64,000 nt of DNA from Schizochytrium sp. TIO01 (taxonomy: Eukaryota; Sar; Bigyra; Thraustochytrida; Thraustochytriidae), in the NCBI GenBank assembly GCA_004764695.1, contig SMSO01000032.1, forward strand, positions 5,145,483 through 5,209,482, read 5' to 3'. Below the pieces are notes generated by a model that did not search any database, was not told the DNA's origin, and saw nothing but the letters and a program-made list of their open reading frames with translations. Positions 8,901 to 19,601 of the stretch are shown here, in pieces. Position 1 is the stretch's first letter. Every line of letters begins with the position of its first letter. The translations under genes and the position numbers were made by a program.

Positions 8901-9097
8901 GGGTTTGGAGTTGCGGATTTGCTGAAGACGGCTGTGCTCTGCCCAAGTCAGTGTAAGACCTCTAGACAGGCATAGCAGGGCTTACGGCGATGTCTCTTTC
9001 CCCTCAGCAATTAATTTTTAGCTCCGTAGCTACAGTAAGTAGATCTATCTATCTGTTCAATCATCATCATTTTTTAACTTTAAAACACTGACTACGT

Positions 9098-9099
9098 GA

Positions 9100-9142
<43 letters not shown>
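9098..9142. repeat. (GAAA)n microsatellite
   Basis: A perfect tetranucleotide run of about 11 units. Confidence 0.95.
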
Positions 9143-9143
<1 letters not shown>

Positions 9144-9390
9144 CAGGAGGAATGTAAGAAGAAAGTCTCTTCATCAACCCAGAACGCGCCAGAGACAGTG
9201 TGAGGGAGATGAACTTGAAAAGCTTGAAAGAATCTCCACGCTCCTCACGTCATCAAGTGGAGTTGGGGGAACAGAAAACTTAGAATCTGTTACTTACTCA
9301 CTGCGGCGAAAACTTTATCTAATCATAAACCTGCTGATGAAAGAATGCAAATAAACAAAGAAAGAAGCAAAGAAACAAAGAAACAAAGAA

Positions 9391-9416
9391 ATCAATCAAT
9401 CAATCAATCAATCAAT
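9391..9416. repeat. (ATCA)n microsatellite
   Basis: About six perfect units, preceded by an A-rich imperfect AAAG/ACAAAG tract from about 9355. Confidence 0.9.
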
Positions 9417-9675
9417 CGATCAATTGAAGGCAGAAAGACCTGGTGCCCATACATTGGCGGTGGAGAACGGTCTCGGCGAAGGAGGAACGGCACTCTCTCG
9501 ACCGCACTGCACCCTCTTCCATCAGCCCGGACGTGATCGAGGCCACGCCCAGCTCAGAGGTGGGTTTTCCGGCGGAAGTTTGAGACTTCCTTTCAACTAA
9601 CCACATACATTCATCCCAAGTGCGTTACAGGTAACCTACCCACGTATACCGGATACCAGTTCGACACCTTCGCGA

Positions 9676-9699
9676 GACTGACTGACTGACTGACTGACT
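9676..9699. repeat. (GACT)6 microsatellite
   Basis: Six perfect units. Confidence 0.9.
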
Positions 9700-10808
9700 T
9701 TTGCTGTGCTTTCCAACTTCTTCCTCAACTTTTGACTTTCTTTGTGCCGCAAACATAAAAATCACAGCGCTGGCTAAAATTGCAAAAAAAAACGAGACCA
9801 AAAAGCAGGTGAGCAGAACTCAGGCGCAGCACAGCAGCAGGAGCCTGGGACGCTCTGGTTTCCAGGATTCGAAAGAAAGCAACGCTCGAAGCTAGAAAGG
9901 AATCAATCGTCTTGGGATAGAAAGCAGCGCAGCCTTGTATTATGCAGTGCCCTCTTCTCCGTTAGATCCTCGGCAGAATAGAACAGAACGCGTGAAAGAA
10001 AGAAAGTAAGAAAGAAAAAAAGAACGCGCAGATACGGACGACGGGCCTCCTGTTGCCAGCGAGGATCTCCAAAGGCTGGAATCCTCAAGCAGCCGCGCTC
10101 GCAAACGTCACGGCGCGGCAGAAGCCATGAGCGTGCGTGCGTGTGTGTGCCTACCTTCGCAGCGACCACGCTCGCGAGGCTGCGGCTTCGCATCGATGGA
10201 GGCCTATTGGAAAGGCGGGAAAGCACGGCAGCAGAATCCACTAAAGCCCACCTTTTGGAAAGATACAGCAAAACACAGGATTTCAGGAAAACACACTCTC
10301 TCTATGGCTGAGAAAGATACCCAAAGCGTTTATATATATATCATATGATCCATATATTTTTAATATATTTAAAAAACCAAGTTTTACAATACTTTTCTGT
10401 GATAAAAAGTTAAAAGCAGCAGAGAAAGCACAACAAACAAACTTTCAAAGAAGCGAGGGCTGCGGCGGTTCGCCTACTTACCGATAACGGTAGCAGTGGC
10501 TGCCACACGTGTGTTTTATTTAGTCTCTATTGGCCTTCAAGGAAAGCCATCGCAACCTCTCTGTAGCTAGAGAGAAGAACGCGGAAAAGAAGAGGCTTTT
10601 TTTAGTTTTTTTTTAATTAGTGCGGGCAAATACGTATCGATGGAGGTCCTATCTTGGGCATCGCAGGAAATAGGCCGCGTATCCTCCGGCTCTTGGGCAG
10701 TATGTATCGAGGGAACTCGAAGGCCTGGCTCCTTCTGGGGGTTTCGAGTGTTCCAAGAAGCTGAAAGGCCAACCACAGCAATTAATAATCAACGTTCAAC
10801 TGTGTTTG

Positions 10809-10842
10809 TTTGCTTGCTTGCTTGCTTGCTTGCCTGCCTGCT
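10809..10842. repeat. (TTGC)n / (CTGC)n microsatellite
   Basis: A tetranucleotide run that shifts from CTTG-type to CCTG-type units at its right end. Confidence 0.9.
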
Positions 10843-11482
10843 TTCAGTTTTTCTTCGAGGGCTAGCGTTACGTCTAGCGCGTATCTATGCTGGCAGGACA
10901 TTATCCCACTTCAAGTTGTTTTTTAATGACTAATCTAATGAATAATATTATGTATATGTATAATTTTTTAAATAAATGTTTTAAAGATACATGTTTTGGT
11001 TTTACTGGTAAGGTCGCAGTAGCAAGCATTAGCGAGCAGTAGCAATTCTTCTCCTTCTCTTTGTTACTTCTTCTTATTTTCACAGTGTGGCAAAAGGGAA
11101 GAAAGGGGCACCTCAGCTTTTGCACCCGTCGCCGTTGCGCAGGCCCTTCGAGTTCAATTTGGGGTTCAAGCAAGCAGCTCTTCCTTCCGAAGTTGTGCAT
11201 AAAACGGGCAGCTTAAGCCCTCGCGAGCTCAAGCCGTCGAGCTCCTCTGGCTTTTGCGGGAGCCCTCTGAGGCTACGCCTTCACGTTGAGGGCGTTGTCC
11301 TGGGCTCTTTCTTTCCCTTCTTCTTACTGAGTAGAAGGATTGCTTTCAGCTTTTAATTCATTTAGTTTTATAAAAAAACAAAACAAAGAAAACAAAGAAA
11401 ACAAAAGAACTATAAATAAGTAACTCACAAAACAAGCAAGCATCCAAAAAATCGCAAGGAATACCTTCGAAACAGCGCTCTA

Positions 11483-11531
11483 AAACTGGTCTCTGAGGGT
11501 CTTCGAGGCCGGCCGGAAAGGCCTTGGAGAC
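11483..11531. other. Imperfect inverted repeat
   Basis: A GGTCTTCGAGGCC arm faces GGCCTTGGAGACC (11 of 13 positions complementary) across a short GC-rich spacer. It could be a hairpin; no neighbouring gene gives it a role. Confidence 0.4.
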
Positions 11532-11622
11532 CCAAAGATGTAGATCTAACTATCTCAAATACGTCGATACGTCGATCGTAGGCGTGTTTGATGATCTATC
11601 TTGAAGCGGTTGTTTCTGCCGC

Positions 11623-11648
11623 AAAAAAAAAAAAAAAAAAAAAAAAAA
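11623..11648. repeat. Poly(A) run of 26
   Basis: Twenty-six consecutive A. It could be a slippage tract or the tail of an old retroposed sequence. No source body is recognisable upstream. Confidence 0.9.
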
Positions 11649-11719
11649 GTAGAACAAACAAAAAAGAAGCTCGAGGCGCCGCAGAATCTCAGAACGATGT
11701 GATCTTCGACCGACCAACT

Positions 11720-11852
11720 GATTGTTTGCTTGTTTAATTGTTTGATTGTTTGACTGTTTGATTATTTGACTATTTGAACGTTTGAACGTTTGATTGTGAA
11801 TGTGTTTGACTGTTTGATTGTTTGATTGACTGACTGACTAACTAACTAACTG
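11720..11852. repeat. Degenerate TTTGATTG-type repeat passing into GACT/AACT units
   Basis: About 130 bp of imperfect 8-base and 4-base units (TTTGATTG, TTTGACTG, TTTGAACG), ending in GACTGACTAACTAACT. It looks like an aged, subdividing microsatellite. Confidence 0.85.
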
Positions 11853-14800
11853 ACCAACTCTTCAACAACCGGCGCAGGAACGAAGCCCGCGACGACGATT
11901 GCGCCGGCGGAGAGTTGGCGAGCGAGACGGACCTCGCTCGGAACAAGAACTCGAAGGCGAGTTTGAGATACCTTGAACGTGTTCGAGTTGGACCCGAAGA
12001 CGGGCCATAGATTAGCCAACCTCTCCAAGGTATCCAAGAAGATACATACATACATACACCCGCGTTGCTTGCACATCTTCTTCTCTTGAAACCGAGTCGG
12101 CCGGCGCTGAGGAGATGTAAGAAACGCCATGTGCACTATGCGGCTGGTTCTCTCGAGTTCTCAGCGTTGTCCACTGGTATTTACGGGTCTCTTTTCTGCC
12201 GAAGATCGAGGTGGCCAGAAACCCATGAAAACTTAGTTTCAACTTTCAACGGGGAAGAAGTTGAACGTGGGCGTGGAGGTTTTTCCTCATAACGCGGCGA
12301 CGGTACGGCGTTGAAAGAGCGCATCTCAATTACGCTTCGCTTTCCTTGCGGGGCGCTTTCGAATGTGTTGTTATTCGCTTACTCACTATAACCTGAGTTT
12401 ATAGGAGTTGCTGTTGTTTTGAAATACCTACCTTCAACCTTCAGCCATGGACTTATTATTATTATTATTTTATTATTTTACAAAGATTAAAAATGAATTG
12501 AAATTAAAAATAAAAACTAAAATGTTGAACGTGAAAGCTCTCTTCCAATCAGCCTTTCTTCCAAAAACTGTGTTTTCCTACGTCTCTTCGAAAGTGCTGA
12601 CCTCAGTATTATTGTAGATTTGACAATTAGTTTGGCTGGGGGTTGATTGGAAAAAGCGAGGAGTAGTGGGTACCAATCTGGTTGAACTAAGCAAAGAACT
12701 TTGGAGGATTTGGAAAGGAACCGCTTGGAGCCGCCAACTTCGGACGGGTGCTATTCAGGGCTTCGCGATCGAAGAGGTTTGGACATGCGTGTAATTTGGT
12801 TGGCCGTGGTAGGGCTGGTGTATCTGGGGAGCGCCAACGTGCGCGCCAGCGCCAGCATTTTCAGGGCTGCGTTCGTGTGAACTCCGTGGGGTTTTGCCAT
12901 TCTGTTATTTATTTCTAAAGTCGTAAGAATTTTCGAAACGATATATTTGTTTCAGGGCAAGGTTTGCCGGAAACGTTTCCACACGGAAGAAGCGCCGTCT
13001 CCGGTGCCGTGGACGGATAGAAGGTACGGTACCTGCTTAGTGGAGATCGCTTGAAGGTGCGATGCTGAGCGTTGGACTGTCGAGGCATGATCAAAATCGA
13101 GCTCACGGGACACCTTCGAGGCCATGGAAGGCTTTGGAAAATGGCGCGATGAAACCTGCTGCATAAAGGCTCTCCTTTGGCTCATTTTGGGAGGGCAGAA
13201 GGAAGGATAGAACCCTTCCAATTGGCAGAGGCTATGAGTTGTACTTGCTTCCTTACAGATATTCAAAGATTGGGAGATGTCTCTAGCTAGAGAGTCTAAA
13301 TGCAACATTTTGGGAAAGGTATTTTTGTTTGTCGCGAACAAGGATGGAAACACTGAGTACTACCTAGTACAAGCAAACAAATTACAGTGTTTAAGCCAGG
13401 GCTGAACTTGACTTGCCCTGGGGACTGATGCTGCCTGATTAATCCTGATGTCTACAATAGCTCAGTTTGCTGCCGCATTTATGACTCTGAGGAACAATAA
13501 GTTGGCTTTTGACAGCTGGATTCATCGTTTCAAGGTACAACGTGAAATGGGCGCGATTTAGTTTAATGGCGGCTCGATTGTAAACACAAATTAAACTTGG
13601 CATCAAGGATGAAGTTTTTAGTAAAGTATATTCGAAACAGGTTTAATTACTATTAAAAAGGAGAATGCCACCTGGTCATTATACCAAAGTGTGCAGCTGT
13701 GTTGTCCAGAATCAGACAATTAATAAATTATATTGCGTGCTATAAAGAAAGGAAGTTTCTTCTAAGTTGAAAGATCATCTGACCACAATCCATCATTTCG
13801 TTCAAGTCGAGTACTATAATTGAAAAGACAAAATCGAGGTGATATGGAGAGAACCAGGGAGAGGAGCGTTTAGCTCCATGATAGGAAATACAGACGATTA
13901 AAAAACCATAAGCCTAATAAATAAATTGATTGATGACAATGCATCATGTTTGCAAAAGAGCCACTTCGCAATGATAGTGCAAACTAGAATTGTACCCTAG
14001 GTAGCTAGGGTCAAAGCAAACTTTAGCGCTAACACCGGTGCAAATTTGATCTAGAGATTTCTGTTCTAAATTGACTATGAGAATAGTAGTGAGATAGGAA
14101 TCAGTTATAAATTACAACCGTGGGGAAAGAAGAAACAAAAAGTGCACAGCACTGCAGGTCGTCTCGCAAACAATACTTACCATCTTAGTAGACCAAAAAG
14201 AAATATAGTTCCCTTTTGTCAAAGCTGTAAGCATTTGAAAAAGCACGCGGCTGCGAGCTGAAAGAAAATCGCCACCGCAAGATTTCCCCCTCTCACTCTA
14301 GCTAGCAATCCATCTAGATCAGCATTGTAAAAACTTCAATAGGTTGAGTTGCGTAACTGTATGCTAGAGTAAGTTTCCACTCGAAACGGGAGGTTTGCGT
14401 CTGCACATTATTCGCGACGATACACGTGCAATACTGGTTGTTCTTTTAAATATTTTTTGTTCAAAAGAACTAAAGTAAGTGTCTATCTAATCACATACCG
14501 GAAGTGGCGATTGAAGTTTTCTGCACTGGTAAACTTCTTCACATCTCATTGGTGAGACCAACAGAGGCGTGGGGAAAGTGCTCATGGGAGGAGGTACTAC
14601 CCAGCCTCTGTTTGATTTTGTTTTTCATTTCTCTGAAAAGGGAAATAATTTTCTTTCTATGTTCCCCCCACATATCACGGTTAGCAGGAGAAAAGAAAAT
14701 TCTTCCCAACTTCTAAGTCTCTAGAACTTGGACTTGAGGATGTTTAGATGAATAAATTTTGTGGTCTACGAGAGTTCCTTATTTATAGCGCATCAATGAC

Positions 14801-16198
14801 GACTGGTCATGCCATCTCATTATCATAATCTGCCAAAACGATGAGACCTGATGGAGTTATGTCACTTGGAGCTGCGGGACTATTGCAATACTTTCCATAT
14901 TAACCTATCACGTACCCTTATGCAATCAAATTTTAATCCCCCCCATAGACAATAGGTGACCAGTATGAGAATTATAGCAAGAAAGCAGAGAAAATAACTG
15001 CTAGTCAGCTTGAGGTTTTAGACAAGTGGACTAAAATTCTGGCACCTTCAAAAGAGCATCGCAATCCCGACTGACTTTAAGTAGAACCTACTACTTCAAA
15101 ACTCTCGTTTGCGATATTCAATTCTTGCCTGTACCTCAATTCGTTTTCTACCCCGATTTGTCAGTCTGCTCTTGAACAAGCTTCAAAGGTTTAACAAGTT
15201 ATTCTTACAGGGCAGCGTGCTGACGTAAGCTACATCAACAACAATGGACGACTCAGAGAATATCAACCCCTAGGTCCACATATGCCTGATATACTATCAG
15301 TTCATATCCATAACATCTTTTAACTTTAAGTCCAATCAATGAGATTCTGAGCAGCGAGTACCCACTTACTCTAGCTAGAAGTACGTACGAAGAGGTATAT
15401 CTATCCACACAGAGTAAGCCCCGAACAACACCAACAACTTGAGCAACCATGACAACCGGAAACTAGAAGAGAAATTCCATTTAGCGAGAAGCACTAGCAA
15501 CGCCTATGAAATAAATTAGTCAATGCTTATATGCAGCTAAAGGTCATTAGGTTTATCATTAGCGGTCATTCACCTATGAGTCTGCGTACCCCTAATAAGA
15601 CTGCTTCGCCGCGACGGTTTTTCGCCACTATATTACGCGACCCGGATTAGTCGCTAGTATATCAACGTACAATAACGAACGTACTACATGGCGTCCCTGA
15701 CATCTGCACAGCTATGCCCGAGAGCCGCAGGTTGCTTTCCACTTGCGCTGAAGTCTCTACAATAGGCCTATCCACACCACAAGTGCAGTATACCCTTTAA
15801 ACCCAACTTTGGGCTCTCCCGCAAATGAAGTATAAGTTTGCCTTCGATATCGTGGTGAAAGAAGTAGACCAGTAGATAGCAGTAGGTACAGCAGTGGGAG
15901 TCCTACCGTTTGCACTAGGTGCGTCCCAAGCGGCAGAAAGACAGGTCATCAGGGCCTTCTACCTCTCTATCTATGCGAACCTACGTATCTGTCGATCTAC
16001 AGGAAAGAAGAAGAAGAAGAAGACAGTCGTAGCCATAGAGGTGAGGCATCCCAACGATCATGAGCAGACTGGCTATGCTAAGGAGCATCAAGGACTTTGG
16101 TGTTGGGTACATGCATACATGACATTCATTACGTTGCCTTGCATTCACTCGTAGACACACTCATAGCAGAAATGATCGATTTCGATTGAGGAGGCATT

Positions 16199-16228
16199 GA
16201 TTGCTTGCTTGCTTGCTTGCTTGATTGC
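16199..16228. repeat. (TTGC)n microsatellite
   Basis: A short tetranucleotide run flanked by TTGATTGC variants. Confidence 0.85.
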
Positions 16229-16601
16229 TAAGGCCGGTAGGGAGGTCGTAGCAGTGGGGGAATAGAATAGGCCAGTGTGGAGGAGGGCGTATAAAGCAGT
16301 TTGGGGGGCGGATACAGTAGGGCATAGAGGGCCTGCAAGTAGAGAATGGGGGAGTGGGTATAGTGGGTGCGCAAGTGAAGACAGACAGGCTGTTCCAGTT
16401 GGATATTTTCTGTTAAACTGTTTCTCTTTTTGAAAAGTTTGTTGTTGCTGTGAAATAGATAATTTTGAAAAAGAGAATAGATACTATGATAATAGTGGAG
16501 AAGGAGGAGAAGAAGCAGAAGAAGCAGACTTTGAACGAGAGCGAGCGCGCGAGCAAGTAGCGAGCGAGCGAGCTTCCGTACGGCCATCAGCTAGCGATTG
16601 A

Positions 16602-16613
16602 GCGAGCGCTCGC
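16602..16613. promoter_or_regulatory. 12-bp perfect palindrome upstream of Tudor-SN
   Basis: GCGAGCGCTCGC lies about 115 bases before the Tudor-SN ATG, next to GAGC-type repeats (about 16536-16575). The placement fits a promoter or leader. A factor cannot be named. Confidence 0.35.
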
Positions 16614-16727
16614 CATTGACGGCGTGCGTCCCGTAAACTTAGCCTCCCTCCGTGCGAGCCACGCCAGTTGGCGCGTTCCTCGAGTCGCTTGCGGTCCGCA
16701 GCGAGCTCGACCCCTGCCCTCGCCAAC

Positions 16728-19601
16728 ATGGCGACCGGCTTTGCCACCGTGAAGGAGGTGCTCTCCGGAGACACGCTCGTGCTTATTGGACAGCCACGCA
16801 ATGGACCTCCTCCCGAGATCCGTCTCACTCTGTCCTCGTTGCAGGCGCCTCGCCTTGCGCAGAAAGATAAGGGCCCTGATGAGCCCTTCGCCTGGCAGTC
16901 CCGGGAGTTCTTGCGCCGCACCTGCGTCGGCAAGGCCGTCTCTTTTCAGGTAGAGTACTCTGTCGCCAGCATCAACAGACAGTTTGGCGCTGTGCGTGTG
17001 CTCACCTCCCCTCCCGGTCAGCAGCCTCAGCAGAGCCAGCCTCTGAGCGAGAACCTCTGCCTTCTCGTGGCCCGCGCTGGCTGGGCTCGCGTGAAGCGGG
17101 AGTCCTCCGGGTCTACGGAGCGTAGCGCAGACTATGACGAGCTCGTGGCAGCAAGCGAGGCTGCAGAGAAGTCTGGTCTTGGAGTCTTCAACGAAGACCC
17201 GAAGGCAGTCAAGGAAGCCGTGAGGGAGGTGCAGTTCGAGCCAGCGCAGCCCGAGGTGCTGCTGCGTGAGGTTCAAGGAACACCCCAAAGAGCTATCGTT
17301 GAGTATGTCCGCGACGGTGCTGCCTTTAAGGTGCTCCTTGTAGACCCTATGGTTTACCTGAACCTCAACCTGGCTGGCGTTCAGTGCCCAAGGCTCAACG
17401 GCGCACTGGAGAACGATGGCCCTGAGAACAAGGAGGGGCCCCAGCCCTTTGGCCCCGAGGCCAAGTACTTTACTGAGGTACGCCTTCTGAACCGCGACGT
17501 GCACGTCATCATCAACGGCGTCGATGACAGGCTCAAGACCTTTTATGGTTCCATCGAGCATCCGGCAGGAGATATCAGTGTGGAGCTGCTCAAGAATGGA
17601 CTCGCAAGACCGACCGACTGGAGCATGCAATACACGACCATCCAACACGCCACCACGATGAGGGCAGCGGCACGCGACGCTAAGCAGGCGCGCCTCCGCA
17701 TTTGGAAGGACTATGTAGCACCCAAGGTCAGTGGACGCCGTACGTACGAGGGAGTGGTCTCTGAGGTTGTGAGCGGAGACACGGTCTTTGTGCGTGTGGG
17801 CTCCGCGGTAGACCTCGCTGACGCCCCATGGAAGTGTACCGAGGAGCGTGTCACGCTTTCGTCAATCCGTGCGCCTAGGCTTGGCGTGAGGGGAAGACCC
17901 GAGCCCGGTGAGCCGCTCGCAAACGAGGCACGTGAGATGCTGCGGTCCAAGGCCCTCGGCAAAAGGTGCCAGGTGATGATCGAGTACGAGAGACCCCCCG
18001 CAGAAGGAGCTGTGGGCCTGGCCGCCCTCCCGCGCAAGTTTGGAACATTAGTGATCAACTCGCGTAAGGGCAAGCGCAACGCAGCTCAGCTTCTTGTGGA
18101 AGAGGGTCTCGCAGAAGTCCTCAAGCATCGCGCTGACGATGAGAGGTCTCAGTTCTATGACCAGCTGGCCATTGCGCAAGATGCCGCCACCAAGGAGGGC
18201 AAGGGTTTGTTTGCTGCTGACCCCAAGGCTCTCAGCAACGACAGTAAGCCCCAGGACCTCACTCAGAGTAAGGAGCATGCCCGGGGACACATGAACTCGC
18301 TTCAGACACGTAGCTCTGCAGGACTTCCTGCTGGATCTCACCGCGCAGTCGTAGAGTACGTCCTCAGCGGATCTAGGTTCCGTGTGCTCATCCCGCAGTT
18401 CGACCTCATCCTCAACTTCGCTCTTGCAGGCATTGTGGCACCCCAGCGTGCTAGACCCGCAATGCATGGACGCCCTGCTACGCAGGCAGAGCCGTGGTCC
18501 AATGAGTCCTTCGTGTTCGCGCGATCTGTTGTGCTCCAGCGCGATGTAGTGATCGAGGTTGAGACCATGGACAAGGGAGGTACCATCATTGGCCAGTGCT
18601 GGGTAAAGCGCGGCCAGGACAAGATCAACATGGCAGTCCTCATGGTCCAGATGGGACTCGCCTCCGTGCATGAGTACTCTGCTCGCTTCACTTCCATCGG
18701 GGAGGAGCTCAAGCGCGAACAGTCCACCGCTCAGGCTAAGCGTCTTCGTATCTGGGAGAACTACGTCCCAGAGGATGTTACCGCAAGTGCAAGCGCAGTC
18801 CAGACAGCTTGGGGAGGAGCGCAAAGCGCAACCAACTCTGACAAGCCTCTGGAACGTGCCACGGTATCTGTTTCAGAGATCGTGAATGGACACTGCTTTT
18901 TTATTCAGAACCAGTCCGCCGCCGCCCAGGAAAGGCTCACTGCTGTTACCAAGGAGATGCAGGCTATGGCCAATCAGCACGGCACAAGCCCCAGTGATGA
19001 AGACAGCATCATGGAGCCCCGCCGTAACCAGATGTGCGCGGCTCTCTTCGACGATGGATCGGGCATGGCGTGGTACCGTGCTCGTATTCTTAGCGTCTCT
19101 CGCGAGGGTGGCAGTGCCAGCCGCCTCCATATCCGCTATGTGGACTTCGGTAACGAGGGTACCGTGGAGCCCAGCTTTACACGTCCTCTGCCCAACACTC
19201 CGGTGTGCTCCTCGCCTCCTCTTGCTCAGGAGTGCACTTTGGCATTTGTCAAGACACCTGCACTCAACAAGGACTTTGGTCGTGAGGCTGCCATGCTGTT
19301 GAGTGATCTCGTATTCGGCAAGGCTGTCATTGCAAAGATTCACCCTGCCCAGAATGATGAGGGCCGTCAGCTCGTTTCTCTTTACCTGAACGAAGAGGGC
19401 AAGGATGAGAGCGAGCAGCTTTGCGTCGCAGAGGTTATTCTTCGTGAGGGTCTCGGATATTGCGATAAGCGCACCACTCGCTTCGCCCGTAACAAGGAAG
19501 AGACTGATTTGCTTCAGCTTTTGGAGGCTACCGAGCAGCGCGCTCACCGTAGCCACATCAATTTGTGGCGTTATGGTGATCCTCGAGATGAGGAGGAGTA
19601 A
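16728..19601 (+). CDS. SND1: Tudor staphylococcal nuclease (Tudor-SN / SND1 homologue)
   Basis: The protein has 957 aa from the ATG at 16728 (context CCAACATGG); the frame extends 20 codons upstream only to a TTG. It has the standard layout of four staphylococcal-nuclease-like repeats (about residues 1-155, 188-328, 337-500 and 538-680). These are recognised by VKEVLSGDTLVL / VVSEVVSGDTVFV openings and NLNLAGVQCPR / NFALAGIVAPQR cores. A Tudor domain follows (about 769-817, FDDGSGMAWYRARI...YVDFGNEGTVEP), split into a fifth partial SN fold ending INLWRYGDPRDEEE. The human protein is about 910 aa. Tudor-SN is a cytoplasmic and stress-granule RNA-binding factor involved in RNA decay, splicing and translation control. 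Codons are GC-ending biased, as expected for strong expression. No intron is seen. Confidence 0.95.
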   Translation: MATGFATVKEVLSGDTLVLIGQPRNGPPPEIRLTLSSLQAPRLAQKDKGPDEPFAWQSREFLRRTCVGKAVSFQVEYSVASINRQFGAVRVLTSPPGQQPQQSQPLSENLCLLVARAGWARVKRESSGSTERSADYDELVAASEAAEKSGLGVFNEDPKAVKEAVREVQFEPAQPEVLLREVQGTPQRAIVEYVRDGAAFKVLLVDPMVYLNLNLAGVQCPRLNGALENDGPENKEGPQPFGPEAKYFTEVRLLNRDVHVIINGVDDRLKTFYGSIEHPAGDISVELLKNGLARPTDWSMQYTTIQHATTMRAAARDAKQARLRIWKDYVAPKVSGRRTYEGVVSEVVSGDTVFVRVGSAVDLADAPWKCTEERVTLSSIRAPRLGVRGRPEPGEPLANEAREMLRSKALGKRCQVMIEYERPPAEGAVGLAALPRKFGTLVINSRKGKRNAAQLLVEEGLAEVLKHRADDERSQFYDQLAIAQDAATKEGKGLFAADPKALSNDSKPQDLTQSKEHARGHMNSLQTRSSAGLPAGSHRAVVEYVLSGSRFRVLIPQFDLILNFALAGIVAPQRARPAMHGRPATQAEPWSNESFVFARSVVLQRDVVIEVETMDKGGTIIGQCWVKRGQDKINMAVLMVQMGLASVHEYSARFTSIGEELKREQSTAQAKRLRIWENYVPEDVTASASAVQTAWGGAQSATNSDKPLERATVSVSEIVNGHCFFIQNQSAAAQERLTAVTKEMQAMANQHGTSPSDEDSIMEPRRNQMCAALFDDGSGMAWYRARILSVSREGGSASRLHIRYVDFGNEGTVEPSFTRPLPNTPVCSSPPLAQECTLAFVKTPALNKDFGREAAMLLSDLVFGKAVIAKIHPAQNDEGRQLVSLYLNEEGKDESEQLCVAEVILREGLGYCDKRTTRFARNKEETDLLQLLEATEQRAHRSHINLWRYGDPRDEEE

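Larger units (their letters stand above)
8901..16727. other. Gene-poor, microsatellite-rich region
   Basis: No convincing gene is seen on either strand; the open frames start at non-ATG codons or sit in repeats. From 9.1 to 12.5 kb it is a patchwork of GC-moderate DNA cut by simple repeats and A/T tracts. From about 13.4 to 15.9 kb it is AT-rich unique sequence with no visible structure. The last 200 bases before Tudor-SN are GC-rich, with GAGC repeats and a 12-bp palindrome, consistent with a promoter or leader. Confidence 0.5.

Noticed and set aside
12952-13353. 133-codon minus-strand frame
   Set aside because: It starts at GTG and shows no domain. The first ATG leaves about 118 codons without support.
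16587-17648. 353-codon minus-strand frame opposite Tudor-SN
   Set aside because: GC-ending codons of Tudor-SN leave antisense frames open; the plus strand has the conserved domains.
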